Below are positions 1 through 7,499 of a stretch of 64,000 nucleotides of DNA, piece after piece. Location: positions 3,032,001 to 3,096,000 of the forward strand of contig NZ_CP084530.1 of NCBI RefSeq assembly GCF_023704175.1. Reading direction: 5' to 3'. Each line of letters opens with the position of its first letter. The first letter of the stretch is position 1. The position numbers and the translations under genes are program-made. The stretch is from Paenibacillus sp. YPG26 (GTDB lineage Bacteria > Bacillota > Bacilli > Paenibacillales > Paenibacillaceae). The notes beneath the pieces were generated by a model. That model worked only from the letters and a program-made list of their open reading frames with translations. It was not told the DNA's origin and did not search any database.

Positions 1-434
1 TAGGGCATGTTGATGGTAGAGATGGCATCGATCACCTTGCGGTTCTTCTCTTCGGGCACATCAAGATCAAAGCACCTGTTGCCTGCTTCCATATGCACGA
101 CCGGAATTCCCATACGCTCTGCGAGGATCGCGCATAAGGCACTGTTCGTATCTCCCAGCAGCAGCACCTTATCAGGCTTCTCCTTCTCCAGAATCGCTTC
201 GGCCTGCAGGAACATGGCGGAGAGCTGTCCGCCGAGGGAAGCCTGCCGATCCTGCAGCACATAATCAGGAGAACGCAGACCGAGCTGGGTGAAGAAAATC
301 CCGCTCAGACTCGAAGTGAAGTTCTGACCCGTATGCACGAGAATATGCTTGTCGGCATATCGGTCGAGCATGGGAATAATCAGACTTAGCCGAATGATTT
401 CTGGACGTGTTCCCAGAATCGTCATTATCCTCAT
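1..434 (-). CDS. wecB: UDP-N-acetylglucosamine 2-epimerase (non-hydrolysing), partial
   Basis: This gene is cut by the left edge, so only the N-terminal 144 or so residues are present. The family interconverts UDP-GlcNAc and UDP-ManNAc in the cytoplasm as a precursor step for surface polysaccharide. Visible motifs are the N-terminal TILGTRPEIIR nucleotide-binding start, LLGDTNSAL, and HMEAGNRCFD followed by VPEEKNR. The last two resemble the CapG/WbjD subgroup more than MnaA. The ATG at 434 follows an AAAGGAG site. It lies about 100 bp downstream of the GT4 gene on the same strand and is probably the next gene in that operon. The family call is firm; the subgroup is an inference. Confidence 0.9.
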   Translation of the reverse strand, partial: MRIMTILGTRPEIIRLSLIIPMLDRYADKHILVHTGQNFTSSLSGIFFTQLGLRSPDYVLQDRQASLGGQLSAMFLQAEAILEKEKPDKVLLLGDTNSALCAILAERMGIPVVHMEAGNRCFDLDVPEEKNRKVIDAISTINMP

Positions 435-538
435 GTGCTCCGCTCCTTTCTATGATTTTGAGCTTGTAGTTAAGGGAGCAGCTCCAATAAATACATCCTG
501 TTGGATGGTTCCCACAGCCTCCCGCTCTTCCGGCTGAA

Positions 539-2086
539 TCAAGCCGTCTTTCTGGACCGCTTCCTATGCTTATGGGCGCCAGACAGACTCCTCCGTCTGC
601 TTCTTGAACGCTTGTGATCCGCTGCCTTGGCCGACCGGCCCGCCTTGGATTTTCTTCGGGGTGTCTCTCTGAGTGCAGCTCTCCTCCGCTTCGCCCGCAG
701 AATTCTGCTCTTCCCTTCATGTCTTCGGTTGTGCCCGGGCCGGCTGCGCTTTCTCTTCCTGTGTCTGCGTATAGACTTGGCTGAATGCTTGGAATGCCCA
801 TCCCCTGCGCGATTCGGCCCCGCGGCTTCCGCCGCTGCCGGCTTAACCGGGATACAGCGCAGCCCCCTTGTATCTTCTTCCAGTCGAATCAGCTCCGGAT
901 GCTGCAGAGACCACTGAACCAACAGCTGCCTCAGTCTCTCTTCATAGGTCTGGGGGCCATAAGCTTCATTCACCCGCTGCAGATTCATAGCTGCCGTTCC
1001 GGCTGCAAGCACTGAATCACCAAGCAGGAGCTGCACCCGGCCGGCTAGCTCATGAACATTCCCCGGTTCTGCCAGCAGATACCCGCAGCCCGCTGTCTCC
1101 AGAATTTCCTGAAGCCCGCCAGAAGCGTAAGCAACCACCGGCTTCCCGTAGATCATAGCCTCAAGGGCTGTTAATCCGAATCCTTCAGGCACGAGACTCG
1201 GCACAACCACAATGTCCATCGCAGAGTAAGCAGCTTCTACCGATTCCTCGAAGACCACAAAGGTGAAGCGGTCCTTATAAGCCGAGACATTCACTTTGGA
1301 CAGACATCTCGCGTAGAAATCCTGGTCTATTATCCTTCCAATCACCAGGAAATGGACACTCTTATCGCTATTGCATATGGACAGTGCCATATCTATGAAA
1401 TGCTCCAGACCCTTCTCCTTCGTCAAAAAAGAAGATATATATCCAATCACACGGTGATCTGGACGGAGCCCAAGCTCCGACCGCTTGCCTTCGCGGATCT
1501 GCTCCCACTGCTGCGGATGGACCGACGCAGGATCCCAAGAGGGGAATAGAATCCCTACCTTCGGGGCTGCCGCCGTACCTTGGAATACGGTGACCGCGGA
1601 TTCGGAAATGCCTGTGATCCACGTGCTGTACTTGTCAATCAAGCCCACAGCCAGGGGGGTGTATTCGTTGATGGTGATACTCTCTGTGATATTCCAGACT
1701 ACCGGGATACCTAGAGAGGAGGCTGCCATCGCAGGCAGAACATTGACACAGGTGTTGACCAGGACAAGATCAGGCTGCTCGGCACGAATCATCTCGGCTA
1801 ATTTCTTCAACCCAGGTCCGCTTCTCAGCCGTTCCGCGTCAGTATACAGATTGGCTGATGGGGTATACATTTCGTGAAGCAGCGGGTAAGCGTGTATTCT
1901 GGTTCTGATTCCTATTTGTCTGGCCCGCTTGGTCAGCTGTCCCTCCTGCGGGGCAGCCAGAACACAATCGAAGTAGGTAGACAGCTTCTGGCACAATAAC
2001 AGCAGCAGCTTCTCAGCCCCCGTAATACTTCGGGTGTTGCATACATGTGAGAACAGCAGCAGTTTTGCTCTATTTCCCATCGTCAT
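539..2086 (-). CDS. GT4 glycosyltransferase with long Arg/Lys-rich C-terminal tail
   Basis: This 515-residue protein has a GT-B, family-4-like body over about residues 1-400. An N-terminal acceptor domain is followed by a donor-binding domain containing IGYISSFLTKEKGLEHF, and PSLVPEGFGLTALEAMIYGKPVVA with the E-x7-E-type nucleotide-sugar motif. The last 100 or so residues are unlike normal GT4 enzymes: a disordered Arg/Lys/Ser/His-rich tail with clusters such as RRHRKRKRSR. Such tails could bind anionic polymers or spore coat, but this is inference. The ATG at 2086 has an AAGGTG site; an ATG two codons later is the alternative. It sits between the CgeB-like genes and the 2-epimerase on the same strand. 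The sugar donor is unknown. Confidence 0.85.
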   Translation of the reverse strand: MTMGNRAKLLLFSHVCNTRSITGAEKLLLLLCQKLSTYFDCVLAAPQEGQLTKRARQIGIRTRIHAYPLLHEMYTPSANLYTDAERLRSGPGLKKLAEMIRAEQPDLVLVNTCVNVLPAMAASSLGIPVVWNITESITINEYTPLAVGLIDKYSTWITGISESAVTVFQGTAAAPKVGILFPSWDPASVHPQQWEQIREGKRSELGLRPDHRVIGYISSFLTKEKGLEHFIDMALSICNSDKSVHFLVIGRIIDQDFYARCLSKVNVSAYKDRFTFVVFEESVEAAYSAMDIVVVPSLVPEGFGLTALEAMIYGKPVVAYASGGLQEILETAGCGYLLAEPGNVHELAGRVQLLLGDSVLAAGTAAMNLQRVNEAYGPQTYEERLRQLLVQWSLQHPELIRLEEDTRGLRCIPVKPAAAEAAGPNRAGDGHSKHSAKSIRRHRKRKRSRPGHNRRHEGKSRILRAKRRRAALRETPRRKSKAGRSAKAADHKRSRSRRRSLSGAHKHRKRSRKTA

Positions 2087-2172
2087 AGGTTCACCTTCGC
2101 TTCACCGAAGAGGAACGGTTCACCTCCGTCTGTACCTGAAGTTCCTTAAGCTTCTCCGTACCTGAGATTCTA

Positions 2173-3309
2173 TCAACCGACAATCACGCTCAGCATTTCA
2201 TGGATCCGGTGGGAGTAGGTGTGCTCGGCGTAGGTTCTCTCGAGCCCCCTTAGAGCAATATCCCTCCGCTCCTTCTCATGGGTCAGATAGTAATCGACCT
2301 TCTCCAGCAGCTCCTGCGGGGATTCGTATGTCTCAATCTCAATCCCCGGAGTATAGAAGCGGGCAAGATCCGCTCTCTGGTCAATCAGCTGCAGCGTTCC
2401 GCTGGCGGAGATCTCAAAGGTTCTCGGATTAGGCGAGTCAGCCGTCAGCTTCACCGCATTGTTATTAATCGTGTCGTCGTCATGAGCACGGTGCAGATTG
2501 ATTACTATCTTCGAACCGCTGTATACTTCGGCAGTCTCTTGCGGCCCCATCCATTTGCCAAGCTCAATACGGTCCGCATACAGAGGGTATTCCGGCAGAC
2601 GATCCCACCAGATTCCGTTGATCCCCAGCCCACGCTCCATCAGACTGCCAAGGATAGGAGTCAAGAAGTGGATCCGGTTCCAGTAGCCCGACCCGGTGAA
2701 ACTGATCTCCCTGCGGAAGGCGGATACAGTGCGAATCGGCTTATAATGCTCCGTGAAGGCGCCAAACGGCAGGTAGTGCACATTCTTGCAGCCGATCTGC
2801 CGGTAGAAATCCACACAATTGCGCTCAAGTGTAAATACATAATCATAGTGGGGAGTTAGATGAACGGTGATGTCTGTATAGTAGGGATCATCCGTGAGCC
2901 AGACTGCCGTCTTCACGCCCATCGCTTTGATCGCCTCTACCTCTTCCACCCTCAGATCCATTCCATCCAGCGAGAGGAGCAGATCCGGGGCATGCTGATC
3001 CGCCAGCTGGGCAACAGCCTGACGGGGATCGGTCACAATCACTTCGGCGGTGAGTGAACGAAGCGTCGCAATGACAGCTTCATCAATGGGCGAGTAAGGA
3101 AATCCCTTACCTGAAGCCACATATAGCACACGGATGTTCCGCACAGGAAATGAAGTCCGGTACCGGTTCACGATAACGTCCGCACGGCCCCGAAGGTACC
3201 CCTCATCGTAACCGTCCTGCAGACCGGCGGCTCTTCCCCGCCCTCTCGGATCCGCTCCGAGATCAGCCGGGACACGCAGCGCTGCGGTCTTTACCTGTTG
3301 TCTCAACAT
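2173..3309 (-). CDS. CgeB-like spore maturation glycosyltransferase (copy 1)
   Basis: This 378-residue protein resembles CgeB: an N-terminal DUF3880-like half with LLLSLDGMD and TAVWLTDDPYYTD, and a C-terminal glycosyltransferase half with SPNPRTFEISASGTLQLID. In Bacillus subtilis CgeB acts late in sporulation on the outermost spore layer. The start was moved to ATG 3309 because an AGGAGTG site lies 5 bases upstream; a longer frame would overlap the neighbour deeply. Residues 33-43 read GYDEGYLRGRA, a G-Y repeat shared with other proteins of this locus. It is a tandem paralogue of the next upstream gene, sharing TAVW..DDPY, GC..VHYLP and NPRT.EIS. The sugar and acceptor are unknown. Confidence 0.85.
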   Translation of the reverse strand: MLRQQVKTAALRVPADLGADPRGRGRAAGLQDGYDEGYLRGRADVIVNRYRTSFPVRNIRVLYVASGKGFPYSPIDEAVIATLRSLTAEVIVTDPRQAVAQLADQHAPDLLLSLDGMDLRVEEVEAIKAMGVKTAVWLTDDPYYTDITVHLTPHYDYVFTLERNCVDFYRQIGCKNVHYLPFGAFTEHYKPIRTVSAFRREISFTGSGYWNRIHFLTPILGSLMERGLGINGIWWDRLPEYPLYADRIELGKWMGPQETAEVYSGSKIVINLHRAHDDDTINNNAVKLTADSPNPRTFEISASGTLQLIDQRADLARFYTPGIEIETYESPQELLEKVDYYLTHEKERRDIALRGLERTYAEHTYSHRIHEMLSVIVG

Positions 3310-3364
3310 ATCTTCACTCCTAAACCAGTATTGTGCTGTAGTTCTGCCGCAGAGCTGATCTTGT

Positions 3365-4459
3365 TCACAAAGGCACTGCCGCAGCGAGCAGCCTGCTGAT
3401 GCGGTCCCTGAAAGTATGATGCTTGCGGGTCGTCCAGAGCGACCGCCAGGCCATGGTGATCCGTTCCTGCTCGTGCTCCAGATAGTAGGTGATTTTGTCC
3501 TGAAGCTCCCGCTTGCTGGAGAAAGTCTCGATATCATATCCAGGGCGGTAATAACTTGTCAGGTCTTCCCGGATATCCGTGATCTGAAAGGCTCCGCAGG
3601 AGCTGATCTCATACGTGCGGGGATTGATGGAGCGGCCAGCCAGGTTCCTGCTGTTCCGGTTGTCCAGCCCTGCCTCTGTCGGCCGATGGACGTTGATGAC
3701 AATCTTGGCTCCGTTGTAATAACGGACGGTCTCCTCCGGATCAATCCAGCCGTGCTGCACACAAGCCGCAAGCTTCTCCTTATGGCGCAGCCGATCCCAG
3801 AAGCCGCCTGCAATGAGCACTTTTTTGCCTTCGAGGAAAGACGCCATATCATCAAACAGGGCAACTCTGTTCCAAAAGGCGTTGCCAATGAAACAAATAT
3901 CATACTGATACGGGGACTGAACCGGCTGAGGTCTGAACAAATCCGCACTGGCTGCAAGCGGAAGATAGTGTACGCTCCGGCATCCGAGCTCCTTGTACAG
4001 CGTTACACCTGCGAGCTCGTGTGTAAAAACCGCATCGTAATGCAGCGCGAGTGCTGCTGTCTCGTCAGATAAATACGGATCATCCACGAACCAGACCGCG
4101 GTCCGGATTCCCATGGCCCGGAGCTCGTCGATATGGGCGGCATGCTCCGCTGGGAACACATGAAGACCGTTCATGACAAGCACGAGATCCGGACGCACCG
4201 ATGCAGCCTGGGCCAGCATCTCGTCAGCCTGGGTGACTATACACGCTGCCGCCGCTTCTTCCAGCGCATGTATCACGCCCCGGTCAATGGCATCAAATCC
4301 CTGCCGCACATACATCACCCGCAGATTACGGATCTCCGGTGCTTCCACTGGTATTTGTCCAAGTACAGCCTGACAGCCTCCGAGACGGTAACCATCCCAA
4401 TAACCGGGAGGAACGCCGTCACGCCGATCAGCTTCAAGCAGAGTCCTCACAGCCCTCAT
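3365..4459 (-). CDS. CgeB-like spore maturation glycosyltransferase (copy 2)
   Basis: This 364-residue paralogue of the downstream CgeB-like protein has the same two-domain plan: LVLVMNGLHVFP, TAVWFVDDPYLSD, GCRSVHYLPLA, and in the C-terminal half INPRTYEISSCGAFQITD. Residues 19-31 read GYWDGYRLGGCQA, again the G-aromatic repeat. It is the first gene of its group: upstream in frame there is a TAA, so ATG 4459 is the only ATG available and its ribosome-binding site is weak. The 55 bp to the next gene suggest cotranscription. A role in spore-surface glycosylation is inferred from CgeB kinship and the surrounding glycosyltransferases. Confidence 0.84.
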   Translation of the reverse strand: MRAVRTLLEADRRDGVPPGYWDGYRLGGCQAVLGQIPVEAPEIRNLRVMYVRQGFDAIDRGVIHALEEAAAACIVTQADEMLAQAASVRPDLVLVMNGLHVFPAEHAAHIDELRAMGIRTAVWFVDDPYLSDETAALALHYDAVFTHELAGVTLYKELGCRSVHYLPLAASADLFRPQPVQSPYQYDICFIGNAFWNRVALFDDMASFLEGKKVLIAGGFWDRLRHKEKLAACVQHGWIDPEETVRYYNGAKIVINVHRPTEAGLDNRNSRNLAGRSINPRTYEISSCGAFQITDIREDLTSYYRPGYDIETFSSKRELQDKITYYLEHEQERITMAWRSLWTTRKHHTFRDRISRLLAAAVPL

Positions 4460-5099
4460 CCTATCTGTCTTGGTTTAATGATCCTTATACATATATGCAC
4501 CGGGGTCACTTGTATCATGGACGACTACCCGTGGCGGGGAAAAATTGGCGGGTGTCCAGCTGCTGCGGCTTTCGCGTTGGACAGGGGTGCGAATTGGCGG
4601 TGTCCAGATCGCTGCGGCTCCCGGATCGTCCCTTCGATCGCTGTTGTCCCCCGATTCCCATGATTGAGCTGAATAGGGTTGGAATCCGGGGACAAAGGCG
4701 AGCGCTCCGCTTCTACGGGACGATTCCGGGCTCCTCCGCTGCTTCGTGCCGACTGCTCCGCTCGATTGCTTCAAGTTGCTCAAGCGGTATTTTACGCCCT
4801 GGGGTGTTAGGCAACTCAAGCGGCCTCTATATGCGGGGAGTACTCTAGCAGCGGGGTTTATCAGCAGAGAGTTACTGTGCTGGAGAAACGGCTTTTCCTC
4901 TCTTCACAGGCAGGGATGTTAGGGACGGTCTGCCTGGCCATTCTGCTCAACAGACCTGTACTGCAGGCGACTCACGGAAGTCCTGCTGCTTTGTGCGAAT
5001 TAATATTAGACAGCTGAACGCTGATTGTTAAGCCTGGATTGAAATTTTACTTTTTGATTAATCAAGAAAAATAAGGATATTAATAAGGAATACAGAATA
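4460..5099. other. Long intergenic stretch without a convincing gene
   Basis: About 640 bp separates the CgeB-like gene from the toxin-antitoxin operon. Its left two thirds are G+C-rich and open in several frames on both strands, including one minus frame of 114 codons. None has a good ribosome-binding site or a recognisable motif, and composition is low-complexity (Ser/Arg/Pro-rich in translation). It should contain the promoter of the CgeB-like genes. The last 100 bp turn sharply AT-rich where the toxin-antitoxin cassette begins. Confidence 0.5.
4544..4620. repeat. Short imperfect direct repeat in the intergenic stretch
   Basis: Two copies of a unit reading roughly ATTGGCGG(G)TGTCCAG followed by CTGCGGCT start at 4544 and 4593, about 49 bp apart. 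The second copy differs by a one-base indel and a few substitutions. The function is unknown; it could be part of a dispersed repeat family of this genus, which cannot be judged from one window. Confidence 0.45.
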
Positions 5100-5130
5100 G
5101 TACATAATGTACACAGTGTACACTATGTAC
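5100..5130. promoter_or_regulatory. 31-bp palindromic operator before the toxin-antitoxin operon
   Basis: Two 15-base arms, GTACATAATGTACAC and GTGTACACTATGTAC, surround a single A and match as an inverted repeat at 14 of 15 positions. The site lies 40 bp upstream of the antitoxin start in AT-rich promoter DNA. Autoregulatory binding by the antitoxin, normal for type II modules, is the natural reading. Confidence 0.7.
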
Positions 5131-5169
5131 ATATCATGTAATACGTGATACGATAGGAGGTGAGGAGGG

Positions 5170-5589
5170 ATGTTCATGCAGACGTTATTGGCCACAGAGG
5201 TTCGGGCTAATATGAGTTCCTTTATTGATACTGTGGTACGCGAGAAGCCACAAGCTGTTCGTCGGAACAGAGATGTGATTGTGGCAACATCACAAAGCCA
5301 TATGAAGTTTCTTTTAGAGGCGTATAAGTTGAATTTTGCATACGAACAAGATGAGGATGGCCAATTTTTTGGCAGCCTTCAGGAGATTGACTTTATAGTG
5401 GCTGACGGTGCTTCGTTAGAAGAGCTTAGAGAGAATTTAGCGTACCAGTTGATTGAATATTCTAAAGACTATACTGTGGATTTCCAAAAATATTTCGCTG
5501 CCCCTAACACAAAAATACACGCACCATACGTGCTCCGAGTCTCTCTCCAAGATGACGTGGAATCCGTAGTCGCACTTTTACACGGATAA
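5170..5589 (+). CDS. Antitoxin with Phd/YefM-like N-terminus and HicB-like C-terminus
   Basis: This is a 139-residue protein. Its first 45 or so residues (LATEVRANMSSFIDTVV, then a RRNRDVIVAT strand) follow the Phd/YefM DNA-binding antitoxin pattern. Residues about 56-100 (YEQDEDGQFFGSL, then GASLEELRENLAYQLIEY) follow the HicB partial RNase H pattern. It would neutralise the toxin encoded one base downstream and repress its own promoter at the 31-bp palindrome. Two starts are plausible: ATG 5170 with AGGAGG at 5155, or ATG 5176 with GAGGAGG at 5162. Base composition is far more AT-rich than the flanking glycan genes, consistent with transfer. The hybrid domain reading is by eye. Confidence 0.75.
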   Translation: MFMQTLLATEVRANMSSFIDTVVREKPQAVRRNRDVIVATSQSHMKFLLEAYKLNFAYEQDEDGQFFGSLQEIDFIVADGASLEELRENLAYQLIEYSKDYTVDFQKYFAAPNTKIHAPYVLRVSLQDDVESVVALLHG

Positions 5590-5590
5590 A

Positions 5591-5812
5591 ATGCCAAGTT
5601 GGAAAGACCAGGAAAGATGGTTAAAGAAAAATGGTTGGACAATGGTGAGAAACACCGGACGTGATATCATATACGAGAAAACCAATCCTGATGGAAGCAT
5701 TATGCGTACAGCAGTCTCCAAGGGCACTGGAGAAATCGGTAAGGGACTTTTTAGAATGATATTGAAGAACCAATTGGGAATCGACAAAGACGAATGGGAC
5801 CGTTTAAAGTAA
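5591..5812 (+). CDS. HicA-like mRNA interferase toxin with altered active site
   Basis: This 73-residue protein follows the HicA double-stranded-RNA-binding-like fold: a KKNGWTMVRNTG start, an IYEK strand, and the ending GEIGKGLFRMILKNQLGI, which matches HicA's conserved K..G.LR.ILKQAGI end. HicA toxins normally carry a catalytic His in G-S/T-H; here the matching stretch reads G-R-D-I-I-Y, so Asp replaces His. The toxin may therefore be inactive, use another residue, or belong to a sister family. It starts one base after the antitoxin stop, so translation is coupled. Confidence 0.72.
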   Translation: MPSWKDQERWLKKNGWTMVRNTGRDIIYEKTNPDGSIMRTAVSKGTGEIGKGLFRMILKNQLGIDKDEWDRLK

Positions 5813-5820
5813 GGACCCGA

Positions 5821-5855
5821 GCCCTGCTGGACTTTCCGTACAGCAGGGCTTTTTG
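5821..5855 (+). terminator. Rho-independent terminator of the toxin-antitoxin operon
   Basis: A GCCCTGCTG/CAGCAGGGC stem of nine pairs is followed by a run of five T, starting 8 bases after the toxin stop codon. Confidence 0.9.
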
Positions 5856-5943
5856 TTCATCGTTCATTACAACACTTGCGAACACTTCCGTAGCAGGTTT
5901 ATAAGCGGTCGGCTACTGCAACGCCGCACACCTATTACAAGAC

Positions 5944-5987
5944 AATAAGAAAGAGACTGGCGGGAGGCGCTTCCCTATCAGTCTCTT
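5944..5987 (-). terminator. Terminator of the small-protein glycan operon
   Basis: Read on the minus strand, an AGAGACTG/CAGTCTCT stem closes a G+C-rich loop and is followed by TTCTTATT. It lies about 45 bp after the stop of the basic protein gene. Confidence 0.75.
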
Positions 5988-6030
5988 GGTGTTGAATGAT
6001 CTATCAGGCTGGGCAGGCCTGAGGATTGGT

Positions 6031-6408
6031 TTAGCGGTCCGGGTCGCGGTACGCGAGACGGTGGCCGTCCTCGAAGCCCTGGGCGAAGCCGGCATTGAAG
6101 CCCTCCTGGTACGTCTCGTTATAACCCTGCTGATATTCAATCACAGGATCTGCTGCGGGAACCACCCGCCGAAGGTCTTCCAGACGGCGAAGCCTCTTTT
6201 TCCGCCGGGAGCTTCTATGCTTTAGCAGTTTGCGCTTCAATGATTTGTGCTTTAAGACGCTTTTGCGTGTCCGGCGGGCTGCCGATCTGCCTGGACGGGC
6301 CCTTTTGACTCCTTGTCTGCGCAGCTTGCGCGTGCGAATTCTGGTCTTCCTCGACACGAGAAGCCTTCTGCTGCGGCGGGCTGCCGAACGCTTTTTCCTT
6401 GCTGCCAT
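6031..6408 (-). CDS. Arg/Lys-rich protein with C-terminal G-aromatic repeat
   Basis: This 125-residue protein has two parts. Residues 1-82 are almost wholly Arg, Lys, Ser and Ala, in short clusters. Residues 91-120 are a repeat with a four-residue step, GYNETYQEGFNAGFAQGF and onward, with Gly and an aromatic residue alternating. No enzymatic motif is present. The ATG at 6408 follows the upstream stop with no gap and has AGGAGG 8 bases upstream. It ends the operon just before a terminator. The basic part recalls coat proteins such as CotG in composition only. The aromatic-glycine end matches motifs in the CgeB-like and GT2 proteins nearby, so a scaffold or docking role is a reasonable guess. 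Confidence 0.75.
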   Translation of the reverse strand: MAARKKRSAARRSRRLLVSRKTRIRTRKLRRQGVKRARPGRSAARRTRKSVLKHKSLKRKLLKHRSSRRKKRLRRLEDLRRVVPAADPVIEYQQGYNETYQEGFNAGFAQGFEDGHRLAYRDPDR

Positions 6409-6714
6409 TCACAATTCCTCCTGTTCTCCCCGGGCTGCATATGCTGCATGATCTAGAGCTTCGTTGATCCACGGCGTTGTAGGAGTTCCATAATATTGGC
6501 GATTCAGCCTCACGCCGGTCAGCATCTGGGCCATCGCGCTCTGATAATTGCTTAGTACTCTTATGTTCTGATACAGCTGCTTCGAGGCTGCTTCGGATTG
6601 CTCCGCTACATCCGCGATGCTGTCCAGGATCCGGGCCAGAGCTTCCTGGCTCTTCACCAGGGATTGAACCAGCTGCAGCTTAACCTCATGCTCGGATGGG
6701 GTGGGAGCTGTCAT
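6409..6714 (-). CDS. Small helical protein of the glycan operon
   Basis: This 101-residue protein is predicted by eye to be mostly helical, with heptad-like leucines and alanines through residues 8-65 (LVQSLVKSQEALARILDSIA), then LNRQYYGTPTTPWINEALDHA. It has no signal peptide, no membrane segment and no catalytic motif. Its start overlaps the stop of the upstream gene by four bases (ATGA), and its stop abuts the start of the basic protein gene, so the three are translated together. I believe related proteins exist in Paenibacillus with uninformative or misleading database names. Function is unknown; a structural partner of the glycosyltransferases is a guess. Confidence 0.72.
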   Translation of the reverse strand: MTAPTPSEHEVKLQLVQSLVKSQEALARILDSIADVAEQSEAASKQLYQNIRVLSNYQSAMAQMLTGVRLNRQYYGTPTTPWINEALDHAAYAARGEQEEL

Positions 6715-7058
6715 TTATCCATATCTCCAAAATCAAAGCCTCCCCCGCCTAACATGCCTCCCATACCGCCGGAATCGCCTGAATCCTCCTGGGACGCAAG
6801 CACGGCTTTCAAATTGCTGCTTAATCCGGTCTGAAGCTTCGTAATCCCCTCCAGCACCTCTATAATCTGCTCATGGATGGTTATCGGACTCGCCAGCTGC
6901 TTCTCATGATCGTCAAAGCTGTGTCCATGCAGATGATTCAGTGTCCAGTTCCGCACCTTCTCCGCTTCCACGGCCTTCGCTTCCAGCATCATCGCTACGT
7001 TCCACTGGATTTTGGCAGAGGCATCGAGCATATTTAAATAGGCTTGATTCCGGCTCAT
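6711..7058 (-). CDS. Small helical protein with Gly/Met-rich acidic tail
   Basis: This 115-residue protein has a helical body (MLDASAKIQWNVAMMLEAKA, then HEQIIEVLEGITKLQTGL) and ends in a Gly/Met/Asp-rich tail, GGMGGMLGGGGFDFGD. It overlaps the next gene by four bases. The body shares the length and layout of its two small neighbours, suggesting a set of related subunits, although sequence identity between them is low. It has no signal peptide or enzymatic motif. Function is unknown. Confidence 0.72.
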   Translation of the reverse strand: MSRNQAYLNMLDASAKIQWNVAMMLEAKAVEAEKVRNWTLNHLHGHSFDDHEKQLASPITIHEQIIEVLEGITKLQTGLSSNLKAVLASQEDSGDSGGMGGMLGGGGFDFGDMDK

Positions 7059-7082
7059 ATTATCAACCCCGCTTTGGTCATT

Positions 7083-7370
7083 CTATTCTTCATCTTCCGT
7101 GCCCATTTCCTTGATCACAAGGCCCAGATGCTCGGCAAGAGCCTCCTGAAGATCGGCCATTGCGCTAAGATACGAGACTACGCTTTTGTTCACCCGTCCC
7201 GCATTCTCCATCAACCCGTCTACCCCATCAAAGGACGGCTCTGAATCAGGCAGGTCATGCACAATCTGTGCCATCCGGACGGCGACCTGTCTCTCAGCAT
7301 CAATAACCCGTGCCATCTGCTGATGGGAGTGGGACATATGAACAATCAGATCCGTGATTTTCTGCTCCAC
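7083..7370 (-). CDS. Small helical protein, third of the set
   Basis: This 95-residue protein appears fully helical (MSHSHQQMARVIDAERQVAV, then VSYLSAMADLQEALAEHL). The start is GTG at 7370, chosen because GGAGG lies 8 bases upstream and the frame opens there. It is separated by one base from a possible 33-codon gene upstream and by 24 bp from the next small gene. No motif links it to a known enzyme. As with its neighbours, its job must be read from the operon, which encodes spore-surface glycosyltransferases. Confidence 0.7.
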   Translation of the reverse strand: MEQKITDLIVHMSHSHQQMARVIDAERQVAVRMAQIVHDLPDSEPSFDGVDGLMENAGRVNKSVVSYLSAMADLQEALAEHLGLVIKEMGTEDEE

Positions 7371-7371
7371 C

Positions 7372-7473
7372 CTAGTTCCTCCCTGCCGGCTGCCTTCCCA
7401 GCTCTCCGGTATTTTCTTCTACTCCAACATATGCGCGGGCAAAAAGGTCCGTTCCAAGCTTGGAGATCTTCAT
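7372..7473 (-). CDS. Possible 33-residue protein
   Basis: A short frame, starting MKISKLGTDLFARAYVGVEE, fills the space between the GT2 gene and the small helical gene and stops one base before the next GTG start. Its ribosome-binding site is weak. Spacing and orientation fit an operon member; it may equally be leader sequence carrying the downstream ribosome-binding site. Confidence 0.4.
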   Translation of the reverse strand: MKISKLGTDLFARAYVGVEENTGELGRQPAGRN

Positions 7474-7499
7474 TCCATTAGATAGATAGTTACCGTGAT

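Noticed and set aside
3310..3537. 76-residue N-terminal extension of the first CgeB-like protein
   Set aside because: Its translation is unlike CgeB, it overlaps the upstream gene by about 170 bp, and a clear AGGAGTG plus ATG exists at 3309.
4475..4819. 114-codon minus-strand open frame in the gene-poor stretch
   Set aside because: It has no ribosome-binding site, is low-complexity Ser/Arg/Pro-rich, and overlaps equally long frames on the other strand; it reads like G+C-rich non-coding DNA.
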